From Duganella phyllosphaerae (GTDB taxonomy: Bacteria; Pseudomonadota; Gammaproteobacteria; Burkholderiales; Burkholderiaceae_D): DNA of 64,000 bases. A program made the position numbers and the translations under genes. Position 1 is the first letter of the stretch. Every line of letters starts with the position of its first letter. Shown here one piece after another: positions 53,947 through 63,354 of this stretch. The stretch covers positions 141,537-205,536 of the forward strand of contig NZ_LROM01000093.1 in the NCBI RefSeq assembly GCF_001758785.1, read 5' to 3'. The notes below the pieces were generated by a model. The model was given only the letters and a program-made list of their open reading frames with translations, did no database searches and was not told the DNA's origin.

Positions 53947-54761
53947 TGAAAGTCGAGATTTTTGCCGCCCACTGGGGCAACAACGAACTGCCGCCCGACG
54001 TCTTCATCGAACACGTCAAAGCGGCCGGCTTCGACGGCATCGAGTTGTCCTTGCCGCTGGACGCGGCCGCGCGCGAAGACTGGACCGGGCGCATTGCCGA
54101 TGCCGGCCTGGCGCTGATCGTGGGCCAGTGGGAGACCGCGCTGGTGCCCGAGTTCACCGCCCACCGCGCGGCGCTGGCCGAGCTGCTGCACAACGCCTGC
54201 GCGGCGCGCCCGCTGCACGTCAATTCGCAGACCGGCAAGGACTACTTCACGTTCGAGCAAAACCGCGAACTGCTGGACATGGCGGCGGCCATCGCGCGCG
54301 AGTACGGCGTGCCGATTTATCACGAGACCCACCGCAGCCGCTGGAGCGCGCACCCGGCGCTGGCCCTGCCCTACCTGCGCCAGCTGCCCGACCTGCAGCT
54401 GACAGCCGATTTGTCGCACTGGTGCTGCGCGTGCGAGTCGCTGCTGGGCGACCAACCGCAGCTGCTGGCCGAAACGCTGCCGCGCGTGCGCCACATCCAC
54501 GCCCGCGTGGGCCACGAGCAGGGCCCGCAGGTGGCCGACTTCCGCGCGCCGGAGTCGCAGGCGGCACTGGCTGCACACCTGGCATGGTGGGACGAAGTGG
54601 TGCGGCTGCGCCGCGCGGCCGGCGCCGAGCGTTTGACCATCACGCCGGAATTCGGCCCGGTACCGTACACGCAGACCTTGCCGTACACGGGGGCTGCGGT
54701 ATCGAATGCGTGGCAATTGAACGTGGCGATGCTGGGCGTGCTGCGCCAGCGTTATGGCTGA
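53946..54761 (+). CDS. Sugar phosphate isomerase/epimerase-like TIM-barrel protein
   Basis: A 271-aa AP-endonuclease-2-like TIM barrel (xylose isomerase-like): KAAGFDGIELSLPLD as the first barrel motif with metal-type Glu, YHETHRSRWSAHP, DLSHWCCACESLL (Asp/His ligands), RHIHARVGHEQGPQV and ITPEFGPVPY. This layout is that of IolE/Hyi-like and uncharacterised sugar isomerases. Translationally coupled to the PhyH gene. It overlaps the convergent CHASE gene by 10 bp. Together the pair suggests catabolism of a modified sugar or sugar-like compound (inference). Confidence 0.83.
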   Translation: MKVEIFAAHWGNNELPPDVFIEHVKAAGFDGIELSLPLDAAAREDWTGRIADAGLALIVGQWETALVPEFTAHRAALAELLHNACAARPLHVNSQTGKDYFTFEQNRELLDMAAAIAREYGVPIYHETHRSRWSAHPALALPYLRQLPDLQLTADLSHWCCACESLLGDQPQLLAETLPRVRHIHARVGHEQGPQVADFRAPESQAALAAHLAWWDEVVRLRRAAGAERLTITPEFGPVPYTQTLPYTGAAVSNAWQLNVAMLGVLRQRYG

Positions 54762-55810
54762 ACCGCGCCCGGCTTTGCTGGGCGCAGCATCAGGATCCCG
54801 GCCGCCAGCACGCTGATGATGGCGCCGGCCAGCGCCACCGCCAGCACCGCTGCCGACGCGCCGCCGTAGCGCGCACCGGGCTTGCCCTCGAAGCGCAGCA
54901 GCCAGCGCCGCTGGCCCACTTCCAGCACTTTTTCCGCCACCAGCCCCACATTGTCTGCACGCTGCGGCGCCAGCTTACCGGCGCTGTCGTACAGAAGACT
55001 GCCCGAGTTGCCGCCTGCGGCGCGCGGCGTCATCGCGCCGTTGACGTAGCCGCCGTCCTCGATGCGCACGTGCAGGTGCTCGAGCAGTGCGCCATCGATC
55101 ACTTCGCGCATCAGCGCATTGACCCGGAATACGAGGGCGACGAAACCGACCAGCGCGTCACGCCGCTGCGCTTCGCTGCCGACCGGCGCGCCATTGCGGT
55201 ACACCGGCGCGCGGGCGATAAAACCCGGCTCGCCCGTTACATCCTGCACTAGCGTGATCGGTTCGGTGGAGACGATCTCGCCGCTGTCGCGCGCCAGCAT
55301 CGCCGCTCGCAGGTGCGGCGGCAGCGCGGCCAGGTCCAGGCCGAAAGCGTTCTCGTTACCCTTGTCCGGCGCCGTGTATTCGATCACGTAATGGACCGGT
55401 GCGTGGGTAACCGGATGCACGCGGAAATTCGGATACCCGCCCGCGTCCACGCTGGTGTCGGCGCGCACGGCGGCGACAAAGGCGTCGAGCCGGTCCTCGG
55501 GCACGGCGCGCACGAACTGCACCGCCTGGAAGCCGGGATAGCGGCGTTCGAGCTTGAGCTCCGCGCTGAAACGGTGAAAGCGTGCGCGGTCGATGCGGTC
55601 GTCGAGCGCATAGATGCCCTTGTAGCCCAGCAGGACATCGAAACAGGTTTGCAGGCGCGCCGCGGTATCGCGCGCGACCTTGTCGGTGTCGCGCTGGAAG
55701 CGCGTCTCCATCTGCGCGCGCTGGTCGGCGTGCACCAGGTAGCAGAGCGTTCCGGTCAGGGTCAGGCCGACGGCCAGGGCAGCGAGACCGCGCGTGCGCA
55801 TCGGTGACAT
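54752..55810 (-). CDS. CHASE-domain membrane protein without output domain
   Basis: A 352-aa protein: TM1 about 7-25, a periplasmic CHASE sensor domain (about 70-290; LERRYPGFQAVQFVRAVPED, YVIEYTAPDKGNENAFGLDL), TM2 about 318-342 (ASAAVLAVALAGAIISVLAAGILML) and then a cytoplasmic tail of only about 10 residues. CHASE domains usually feed a kinase or cyclase in the same chain; here none is present. It follows the HD-GYP response regulator gene by 3 bp, so it may work with that protein or be a truncated receptor. Confidence 0.82.
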   Translation of the reverse strand: MSPMRTRGLAALAVGLTLTGTLCYLVHADQRAQMETRFQRDTDKVARDTAARLQTCFDVLLGYKGIYALDDRIDRARFHRFSAELKLERRYPGFQAVQFVRAVPEDRLDAFVAAVRADTSVDAGGYPNFRVHPVTHAPVHYVIEYTAPDKGNENAFGLDLAALPPHLRAAMLARDSGEIVSTEPITLVQDVTGEPGFIARAPVYRNGAPVGSEAQRRDALVGFVALVFRVNALMREVIDGALLEHLHVRIEDGGYVNGAMTPRAAGGNSGSLLYDSAGKLAPQRADNVGLVAEKVLEVGQRRWLLRFEGKPGARYGGASAAVLAVALAGAIISVLAAGILMLRPAKPGAVQP

Positions 55811-55813
55811 GGC

Positions 55814-56941
55814 CTACACGTGCAGCGACAACAGCGGGCCGATGCCGTGCTCGAGATCCTGCACATTGTCGGCGTAACGCTCGGCGATGTCGCGGAACTC
55901 TTCTTCAGCCACCAGCATGGCGTCGACCACGTCCGGGTCGAAATGCTCGCCGCTGGCCTGGCGCACCATTTCCATCGCGGTTTCGTGGGTGAAGGCAGGC
56001 TTGTACACGCGCTTGGAAATGAGCGCGTCGTACACGTCGGCCACCGCCATCAGGCGCGCCGCCAGGGGAATGGCGTCGCCCTTGAGGCCTTCCGGGTAGC
56101 CGGTGCCGTCGTATTTTTCCTGGTGCGAGTAGGTGATCTCGCGCGCGTAGCGCAGGAAGGTGTTGGTGTAGCCCAGGTGGTTTTCCACGTTGACGATGGC
56201 ATCGCGGCCGTACACGGTATGCATCTTCATCACCGAAAACTCGGCCGGCGTGAGTGCGCCCGGCTTGAGCAGGATGGCGTCGGGAATCGACACCTTGCCG
56301 ATATCGTGCAGCGGCGCAGCCTTGTACAGCGACTTGATGTTGGCGTCGCTGAGCTCTTCGGCAAAGCGCGGATTGCCCTGCAGCCGGCGCGCCAGGGCCA
56401 CGACGTAGTGCTGCACGCGGCGCAAGTGGTTGGCGGTTTCGTATTCGCGCGTCTCGGCCAGCGAAGCCAGCGCCCAGATCATGGCGTCGAGCATCTGGCT
56501 CAGTTCCGCGGTCACTTCTTCCACCACGTGTTCGAGCAGGTTGCGCTGCTGCTTGAGCAGTTCACGCGCGTGGCGCAGCTGCAAATGGGTGTCCACGCGT
56601 GCGCGCAGCACCTCGTGCGCGAAGGGCCGGGCAATCACGTCCACCGCCCCCGCAGCGAGGGCGCGCGCCTCGTCGGGCTCGGCCTGCAGGAATATCAGCG
56701 GGATATCGGCCGTGTCGGGACTGGACTTGAGCTGCTGGCACACGCGGTAGCCGTCGATATCGGGCAGCGCGGCGTCGAGCACCACCAGGTCGGGCCGGGG
56801 CACGTGCTCCATCACCATCAGCGCGGCACGGCCGCTGTTGGCCAGGCGGACCTCGTAGCGGTCCTGGAGCAGGCTGTTCATCTGGATCAGATTCTCCGAA
56901 GCCTCGTCGACGATCAGCACGATGGCTCTTTTGGCATTCAT
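55814..56941 (-). CDS. Response regulator with HD-GYP c-di-GMP phosphodiesterase domain
   Basis: A 375-aa cytoplasmic protein (RpfG-like). REC domain about 8-120 with phospho-acceptor Asp in VVLDAALPDIDGY; the usual conserved Lys before Pro is Arg here (VIARPFAHEVL). HD-GYP domain about 150-350 with HDIGKVSIPD and HQEKYDGTGYPEGL, the residues needed for hydrolysing c-di-GMP. An AGGGAG ribosome site precedes the ATG. Co-transcribed with the CHASE gene (3-bp gap). A third c-di-GMP enzyme in this window. Confidence 0.9.
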   Translation of the reverse strand: MNAKRAIVLIVDEASENLIQMNSLLQDRYEVRLANSGRAALMVMEHVPRPDLVVLDAALPDIDGYRVCQQLKSSPDTADIPLIFLQAEPDEARALAAGAVDVIARPFAHEVLRARVDTHLQLRHARELLKQQRNLLEHVVEEVTAELSQMLDAMIWALASLAETREYETANHLRRVQHYVVALARRLQGNPRFAEELSDANIKSLYKAAPLHDIGKVSIPDAILLKPGALTPAEFSVMKMHTVYGRDAIVNVENHLGYTNTFLRYAREITYSHQEKYDGTGYPEGLKGDAIPLAARLMAVADVYDALISKRVYKPAFTHETAMEMVRQASGEHFDPDVVDAMLVAEEEFRDIAERYADNVQDLEHGIGPLLSLHV

Positions 56942-57059
56942 CTACCGCACTCCCTGAAAATTAGCTATTGGCAACATATGACCACATCATACCCTGTCAA
57001 GGCAGACAATTTGCAGGTCATCGCTTGCAATTGTATAGCGCGCTACCCATAATAAGACC

Positions 57060-57548
57060 ATGAACACCAAAACTTCCCCCGCTAACATCGACGCCACTGC
57101 GGATGCGGCCGCAGTCGCCCAGGCGCCGCAACTGGACCAGCAGCTGTGCTTTGCGCTGTATTCGACGTCGCTGGCGATGAGCAAAATCTATCGCAAGCTG
57201 TTGCGCGGCCTGGGCCTCACCTACTCGCAATACCTGGTCATGATGGTGTTGTGGGAAAAGGACGAGCAGACCGTCTCCGAAGTGGGCGAGCGGCTATTTC
57301 TCGATTCGGCCACGCTCACGCCGCTGCTCAAGCGCATGGAGGCAGCCGAACTGCTTACCCGCACCCGCGCCGCCGTCGACGAACGCCAAGTGATCATCAA
57401 GCTCACCGCGCGCGGCGACGCCCTGCGCGAGCAGGCGGCCAAGCTGCCGCCGTCCATCCTGCAAGCCACGCGCTGCACGATCGGGCAGGTGGTGGACATG
57501 AAACAGCAACTCGACTCCCTGCGCGCCAGCCTGATGGACGCCGGCTAA
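57060..57548 (+). CDS. MarR-family regulator, OhrR-like
   Basis: A 162-aa winged-helix regulator close to Ohr[11 protein letters not shown] with the peroxide-sensing Cys at residue 30, [43 protein letters not shown] and [10 protein letters not shown]. OhrR represses ohr until organic peroxides oxidise the Cys. No ohr gene follows; the next gene is a 2OG dioxygenase 34 bp downstream on the same strand. The upstream region holds TAGCGCGCTA (57036-57045) and TTGCAATTGTA (57025-57035), which may form its operator. Confidence 0.85.
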   Translation: MNTKTSPANIDATADAAAVAQAPQLDQQLCFALYSTSLAMSKIYRKLLRGLGLTYSQYLVMMVLWEKDEQTVSEVGERLFLDSATLTPLLKRMEAAELLTRTRAAVDERQVIIKLTARGDALREQAAKLPPSILQATRCTIGQVVDMKQQLDSLRASLMDAG

Positions 57549-57582
57549 ACATACTGATACCTACCGCCATACCACTATCGTC

Positions 57583-58329
57583 ATGAAGCCATTCAACCCG
57601 ATCTACACGCCGCGCGCGCAGGCGGCCGAAGCACTGCGTACCCAGGGCTACGCGCTGCTGTCGCCGCAGGACGTGGCCGCGCTGGCAGGTGTACCCCGCG
57701 ATAGTCTCGACGCCCTGGCCCCGAGCTGGAACGAACTGTCTCCCGACCAGTATCTCAAGGATGGCGGCCGATACCGGCGCCGGCGCCACTCCTGCTTCGT
57801 GCAGCAAGGGGCGCGCCTCACGCAAACCGCGCACCGCGCGCACTGGCAGCCGCTCGAATACAACGCCCTGCACGGCGGCATGCACCGGTTGTTCGAGCCG
57901 GTGATGCCGGCCACCGTGGCGCAGCCGGCATGGCCGGCCCTGATTACCGCCATCGGCCAGCTATGCAGCGCCGCCCGGGACGTCAGCGCGCCGTGGTACG
58001 TGGAAGCGCACCAGTTCCGCATCGACACCGCCGACGGCATCGGCCGCCCTACCCCGGAAGGCGCGCACCGCGACGGCGTCGATTTCGTCGCCGTGATCCT
58101 GGTGGCGCGCGACCAGGTCAAGGGCGGCGAAACCCGGGTATTCGAGGCCGATGGCCCCAACGGCAAACGCTTCACCATGACCGAACCCTGGACCTTGCTG
58201 CTGCTCGACGACGCCACCGTGATCCACGAATCGACGCCGATCCAGCCGCTGCACGTCTACGGGCACCGCGACACGCTGGTGCTCACCTGGCGCGCCGGCG
58301 CGTTCCAGGGCGAGGAAAAACCCCTGTAG
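57583..58329 (+). CDS. 2OG-Fe(II) dioxygenase, amino-acid hydroxylase-like (PF10014 type)
   Basis: A 248-aa oxygenase resembling the family that includes L-isoleucine 4-hydroxylase. Motifs: PTPEGAHRDGVDFVAV with iron ligands H162 and D164, KGGETRVF, LLLLDDATVIHESTPI with H215, and the 2OG-binding Arg in HRDTLVLTWRAG. Free amino acids are the known substrates of characterised members; here the substrate is unknown. It lies 34 bp after the OhrR-like gene. The TAG stop is the first triplet of a 19-bp palindrome. Confidence 0.82.
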   Translation: MKPFNPIYTPRAQAAEALRTQGYALLSPQDVAALAGVPRDSLDALAPSWNELSPDQYLKDGGRYRRRRHSCFVQQGARLTQTAHRAHWQPLEYNALHGGMHRLFEPVMPATVAQPAWPALITAIGQLCSAARDVSAPWYVEAHQFRIDTADGIGRPTPEGAHRDGVDFVAVILVARDQVKGGETRVFEADGPNGKRFTMTEPWTLLLLDDATVIHESTPIQPLHVYGHRDTLVLTWRAGAFQGEEKPL

Positions 58330-58345
58330 CGGATTAAATCCGCTA
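58327..58345. promoter_or_regulatory. 19-bp perfect palindrome before the REC-histidine kinase gene
   Basis: TAGCGGATT-A-AATCCGCTA. Begins at the stop codon of the dioxygenase gene and overlaps a TATAGT (58344-58349) that could be the -10 of the next gene. No T-tract follows. Likely a regulator-binding site, or possibly a hairpin. Confidence 0.5.
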
Positions 58346-58385
58346 TAGTCATCACACAAAATTCCAGCATTCAGGAGGGTGGTCA

Positions 58386-59738
<1,353 letters not shown>

Positions 59739-59837
59739 AAATAGTTGAACATCGTAGTTCTACGGTATTGCAGCGCAACATAAAAGAGGATATATTGGAA
59801 CTGTCTCCTCCAACCGTTCGCTGAACATTGGAATTAA

Positions 59838-59872
59838 GCCCGCCACCTTAACCGGTCGCGGGCATTTTTTTT
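59838..59872 (+). terminator. Rho-independent terminator
   Basis: GCCCGC (59838-59843) pairs with GCGGGC (59858-59863), followed by ATTTTTTTT. It lies 100 bp downstream of the histidine kinase stop. Confidence 0.75.
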
Positions 59873-59938
59873 GCCCGTACGGCGACGCTGAAATAATCAC
59901 GGATTTGATTGTGCCGTGCAGCACAGATCCCCGGATTA

Positions 59939-59959
59939 AACTAAACGCCTGATTTAGTT
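59939..59959. promoter_or_regulatory. Candidate TetR operator
   Basis: Inverted repeat with perfect arms AACTAAA and TTTAGTT around a 7-bp spacer, 37 bp upstream of the tetR-family ATG. Its position implies autoregulation of the efflux operon. Confidence 0.6.
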
Positions 59960-59995
59960 ATATCAATCGTTTGAATTATGTGCTGTAATCGCAGC

Positions 59996-60682
59996 ATGAA
60001 CGCCAAAGCCACCACCCCCTCCCCTGACGACGCCCGCAAGCCGCGCTCGGACGGCGAGCAGTCGCGCGAGCGGCTGCTGCACGCGGCCATGCGCCTGTTC
60101 GGCCAGCAGGGCTATTCCAAGACCTCCACCCGCGAGATCGCCAACGCGGCCGGCGCCAATGTCGCTGCCATCAGCTACTACTTCGGCGACAAGTCCGGGC
60201 TGTACCAGGCCTGTTTCGGCTTCATGTGCGCCACGCCCGGCGGCAACGTCGCCGCGTTCGAGCAGCCGCACTACTCGCTGCGCGAGTCGCTGCAGGGCTA
60301 TTACCGGCAAATGCTGGCGCCCCTGTTGCAGCACGAGGACGCCGAGATTCTGCTGCGCCTGTTTTACCGCGAAATGCTCGAACCCACCGGCCTGTGGCAG
60401 CGCGAGATCGAGGACAACATCAAGCCCGAACACGCAGCGCTGCTGCGGGTGCTGTGCCGCCACCTGGGCACGCAAGACGTCACCGACGACCTGCAACGCC
60501 TGGCCCACGCGATTCCGAGCCTGGCGGTCACGCTGATGATCGGGCGCGACGTGATTGCGGCCGTCTCGCCGCAGCTGGTGGCGTCGCCCGCCGCCTTTGC
60601 CGCATGGGCCGAACAGCTGGTCGCATATGCCGAGGCGCTGGTGCAGGTCGAACAAATCAAACTTCAACAAAGGACAGCATGA
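59996..60682 (+). CDS. TetR-family regulator of the RND efflux operon
   Basis: A 228-aa regulator: HTH in the first 65 residues (RERLLHAAMRLFGQQGYSKTSTREIANAAGANVAAISYYFGDKSGLY is the canonical TetR N-terminal domain in its order), then a ligand-binding domain of the CecR/YbiH-like type. Its stop overlaps the oprM-like ATG (ATGA at 60679-60682), so it is the first gene of the efflux operon and should repress it through the upstream palindrome. ATG at 59996 is taken rather than one at 59978 because the conserved region and spacing to the operator fit better. Inducer unknown. Confidence 0.9.
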   Translation: MNAKATTPSPDDARKPRSDGEQSRERLLHAAMRLFGQQGYSKTSTREIANAAGANVAAISYYFGDKSGLYQACFGFMCATPGGNVAAFEQPHYSLRESLQGYYRQMLAPLLQHEDAEILLRLFYREMLEPTGLWQREIEDNIKPEHAALLRVLCRHLGTQDVTDDLQRLAHAIPSLAVTLMIGRDVIAAVSPQLVASPAAFAAWAEQLVAYAEALVQVEQIKLQQRTA

Positions 60683-62154
60683 ACAGGACTTTACGGGTTG
60701 CCGTGGCGTGCGCCATGGCTGCGGGCTTGGGTGCGTGTGCGGTCAAGGCGCCGGCGCCGCAGGTCGCTGCGCAAGCGCCCGCGCAGTGGCAGGCGCCCCT
60801 GCCCCACAACGGCAGCCGCGCCAACCTCGCCACCTGGTGGCGCGAGCAGACCGACACCCTGCTGGCCGACCTGATCGACGCTGCGCAGACGGTGAGCCCC
60901 ACCGTGTCGTCGGCCGCCTCGCGCATTGCCCAGTCGCGCGCCGACCAGGTGGCGGCCGGCGCCGCGCTGGTGCCCAACCTGGACGGCACCGGCAGCGTCA
61001 GCCGCGCCAACCAGCAGTCGCTGACGCCGATGGGCACCACCTCGCAGGTGGCGCTGCAGGCGTCGTGGGAGGTGGACCTGTTTGGCGCCAACCGCGCCGC
61101 GCGCGATGCCGCGCAAGCGCGCTACGAGAGCGCGCAGGCGGGCTGGCACGACGCCCGCGTGTCGGTGGCGGCGGAAACCGCCAACCAGTATTTTGCCCTG
61201 CGCGCCTGCGAGCAGTTGATGGAGGTGGCACGGCAGGATGCCGCCTCGCGCGCCGACACCGCGCGCCTGACCGAACTGTCGGCCGGCGCCGGCTTCGAGT
61301 CGCCCGCCAACCTGGCGCTGGCGCGCGCCAGCGCCGCCGACGGCAACAGCCGCTACCTGGCCCAGCGCGCCAGCTGCGACGTCAACGTCAAGGCGCTGGT
61401 GGCGTTGACTGCGATGGCGGAGCCGGAGCTGCGGCGGCGGTTGGCAGGCAATGCAAATGCGGGGGCCAGTGCCTCTATCGGTAACGCCGCTGCCGGTGAC
61501 GGTGCCGGTGCCGGTGCCGGCGCCAGCATCACGTCAGCGGCGACGATGCCAGCGTTCAGCGTGACCGAACTGCCGGCGCAAACACTGGCCCAGCGCCCCG
61601 ACGTGTTCACCGCCGAGCGCGAAGTGGCTGCCGCCAGCGCGGAAGTGGGCAGCGCCAGGGCGCAACGGTATCCGCGCCTGACCATTTCCGGCGCGGTCGG
61701 CATCGCCAATTTCCACAGCGGCGGCGTCAACACCAAGACCGACACCTGGAATATCGGCCCGGTCTCGGTCTCGGTGCCGATCTTCGATGCCGGCCGCCGC
61801 CGCGCCAACGAAGATGCGGCCAGCGCCCGCTACGACGCCGCCGTGGTCAGCTACCGCGCCACCGTGCGCCAGGCCGTAAGCGACGTCGAGCAGGCGATGG
61901 TCAACCTCGACAGCACCGCACAGCGCGCGATCGACGCCAGCACCGCCACGCAAGGCTACCGCGCCAATTTCAACGCCGTCGAGCAGCGCTACCAGAACGG
62001 CATGGCCAGCCTGTTCGAGCTGGAAGACGCGCGCCGCACCCGGCTGGCCGCAGAACAGAACCAAGTCACGCTGGCGCGCGAGCGCAATGCCGCCTGGGTG
62101 GCGCTGTACCGCGCTGCCGGTGGCGGCTGGACCGCGCCTGCGACGAATAACTGA
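60679..62154 (+). CDS. RND efflux outer-membrane factor (OprM/NodT family lipoprotein)
   Basis: A 491-aa TolC-like outer-membrane channel with lipobox AAGLGAC (Cys about 20). The two repeated halves of the OEP family are visible, for example ADQVAAGAALVPNLDGTGSV and AEVGSARAQRYPRLTISGAV, SWEVDLFGANRAARDAA and VSVPIFDAGRRRANEDAA. Between them lies a Gly/Ala low-complexity insert (about residues 255-290, GDGAGAGAGAS). Overlaps tetR by 4 bp; a triple 7-bp repeat (CTGATAC, 62151-62171) separates it from the adaptor gene. Confidence 0.92.
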   Translation: MNRTLRVAVACAMAAGLGACAVKAPAPQVAAQAPAQWQAPLPHNGSRANLATWWREQTDTLLADLIDAAQTVSPTVSSAASRIAQSRADQVAAGAALVPNLDGTGSVSRANQQSLTPMGTTSQVALQASWEVDLFGANRAARDAAQARYESAQAGWHDARVSVAAETANQYFALRACEQLMEVARQDAASRADTARLTELSAGAGFESPANLALARASAADGNSRYLAQRASCDVNVKALVALTAMAEPELRRRLAGNANAGASASIGNAAAGDGAGAGAGASITSAATMPAFSVTELPAQTLAQRPDVFTAEREVAAASAEVGSARAQRYPRLTISGAVGIANFHSGGVNTKTDTWNIGPVSVSVPIFDAGRRRANEDAASARYDAAVVSYRATVRQAVSDVEQAMVNLDSTAQRAIDASTATQGYRANFNAVEQRYQNGMASLFELEDARRTRLAAEQNQVTLARERNAAWVALYRAAGGGWTAPATNN

Positions 62155-62171
62155 TACCTGATACCTGATCC
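62151..62171. repeat. 7-bp tandem repeat between oprM-like gene and adaptor gene
   Basis: CTGATAC, CTGATAC, CTGATCC in a row; starts at the stop codon of the oprM-like gene and ends 8 bp before the adaptor ATG, so copy change would alter spacing around the adaptor ribosome site. Confidence 0.7.
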
Positions 62172-62178
62172 CGGACTT

Positions 62179-63345
62179 ATGAAAACTCTGAAATCGAATC
62201 TGAAGCCTGTCGCCCTGGCCCTGTTGGCGGTATTGGTCATCGGCGGCGTCGCCTGGTACGCCACGTCCCACAAAGCGGTCGACGACAAGAAGACCGCCGC
62301 CCCCAAGCCGGCGCTGACCGTCACCGTGGTCAAGCCCTCCACCGCCAGCCTGCCGCTCACGCTCACCGCCAACGGTAACGTGGCGGCCTGGCAGGAGGCC
62401 AGCGTGAGCAGCGAATCGAACGGCTTGCGCCTGACCGAAGTGCGCGTCAACGTCGGCGACACCGTCAAGGCCGGCGACGTGCTGGCGGTGTTCTCGGCCG
62501 ATACCGTCAACGCCGACGTGGCGCAAGCCAGGGCCGCCCTGCTCGAAGCGCAAGCCACCGCCGCCGACGCGGTAGCCAACGCCGCGCGCGCGCGTACGCT
62601 CAAGGACTCGGGAGCGCTGAGCGCCCAGCAGATCAGCCAGTACAACACCGCCGAGCAGACCGCCAATGCCCGCATTGCCTCGGCCCAGGCAGCGCTGGCC
62701 ACCCAGCAGCTGCGCCTGAAGTACACCAAAGTGGTGGCGCCCGACAGCGGCGTGATCTCGGCGCGCACGGCCACCGTGGGCGCGGTATCGGCGCCCGGCA
62801 CGGAGCTGTTCCGCATGATCCGCCAGGGCCGCCTGGAATGGCGCGCCGAAGTGGTAGCGCAGGACCTGCGCAGCATCGTGCCCGGCGCCACCGCGCTGGT
62901 GAAAGCGGCCAACGGCAGCGAGACCACCGGCAAGGTGCGCATGATCGCGCCGACCGTGGACCAGCAAACCCGCTCGGCGCTGGTGTACGTGGACCTGCCG
63001 CAGAACGCCGGCTCGAAAGAGGCGCCGTTCAAGGCCGGCATGTTCGCCAGCGGCAAATTCGAACTCGGTGCGTCGCAGGCCTTGACCGTGCCGCAGCAGT
63101 CGATCGTGGTGCGCGACGGCTTCAGCTTCGTGTTCCGCCTCACGCCAGACAACCACGTGGCGCAAGTCAAGGTGCAGCCGGGCCGGCGCGCGGGCGACCG
63201 CATCGAAGTGGTGGGCGGCCTGCAGGCCGACACGCCGGTGGTGCTGCGCGGCGCCGGCTTCCTCAATGACGGCGACCTGGTGCACGTGGTGGCCGAGCAG
63301 CCCGCCGCTGCCGCTGTGGCTGTGGCTGTAGCTGCGGCCAAGTAA
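62179..63345 (+). CDS. RND efflux periplasmic adaptor (HlyD/MFP family)
   Basis: A 388-aa membrane-fusion protein: one N-terminal membrane anchor (VALALLAVLVIGGVAWYA), barrel-sandwich/lipoyl parts (NGNVAAWQEASVSSESNGL; KYTKVVAPDSGVISARTATVG), helical hairpin about 115-165, beta-barrel, and an Ala/Val tail (AVAVAVAAAK). It links the inner-membrane pump to the OprM-like channel. 24 bp after the channel gene and 9 bp before the pump gene. Confidence 0.93.
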   Translation: MKTLKSNLKPVALALLAVLVIGGVAWYATSHKAVDDKKTAAPKPALTVTVVKPSTASLPLTLTANGNVAAWQEASVSSESNGLRLTEVRVNVGDTVKAGDVLAVFSADTVNADVAQARAALLEAQATAADAVANAARARTLKDSGALSAQQISQYNTAEQTANARIASAQAALATQQLRLKYTKVVAPDSGVISARTATVGAVSAPGTELFRMIRQGRLEWRAEVVAQDLRSIVPGATALVKAANGSETTGKVRMIAPTVDQQTRSALVYVDLPQNAGSKEAPFKAGMFASGKFELGASQALTVPQQSIVVRDGFSFVFRLTPDNHVAQVKVQPGRRAGDRIEVVGGLQADTPVVLRGAGFLNDGDLVHVVAEQPAAAAVAVAVAAAK

Positions 63346-63354
63346 GGGAACGCC

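Larger units (their letters stand above)
59739..59995. other. Intergenic region between histidine kinase and tetR
   Basis: 257 bp. Holds a short hairpin CGTAG TT CTACG (59754-59765), a purine-rich stretch with complementary TCTCCTCC, a terminator (59838-59872) and the tetR operator. A small RNA ending at the terminator is possible, but the terminator may equally serve the kinase gene. Confidence 0.4.
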
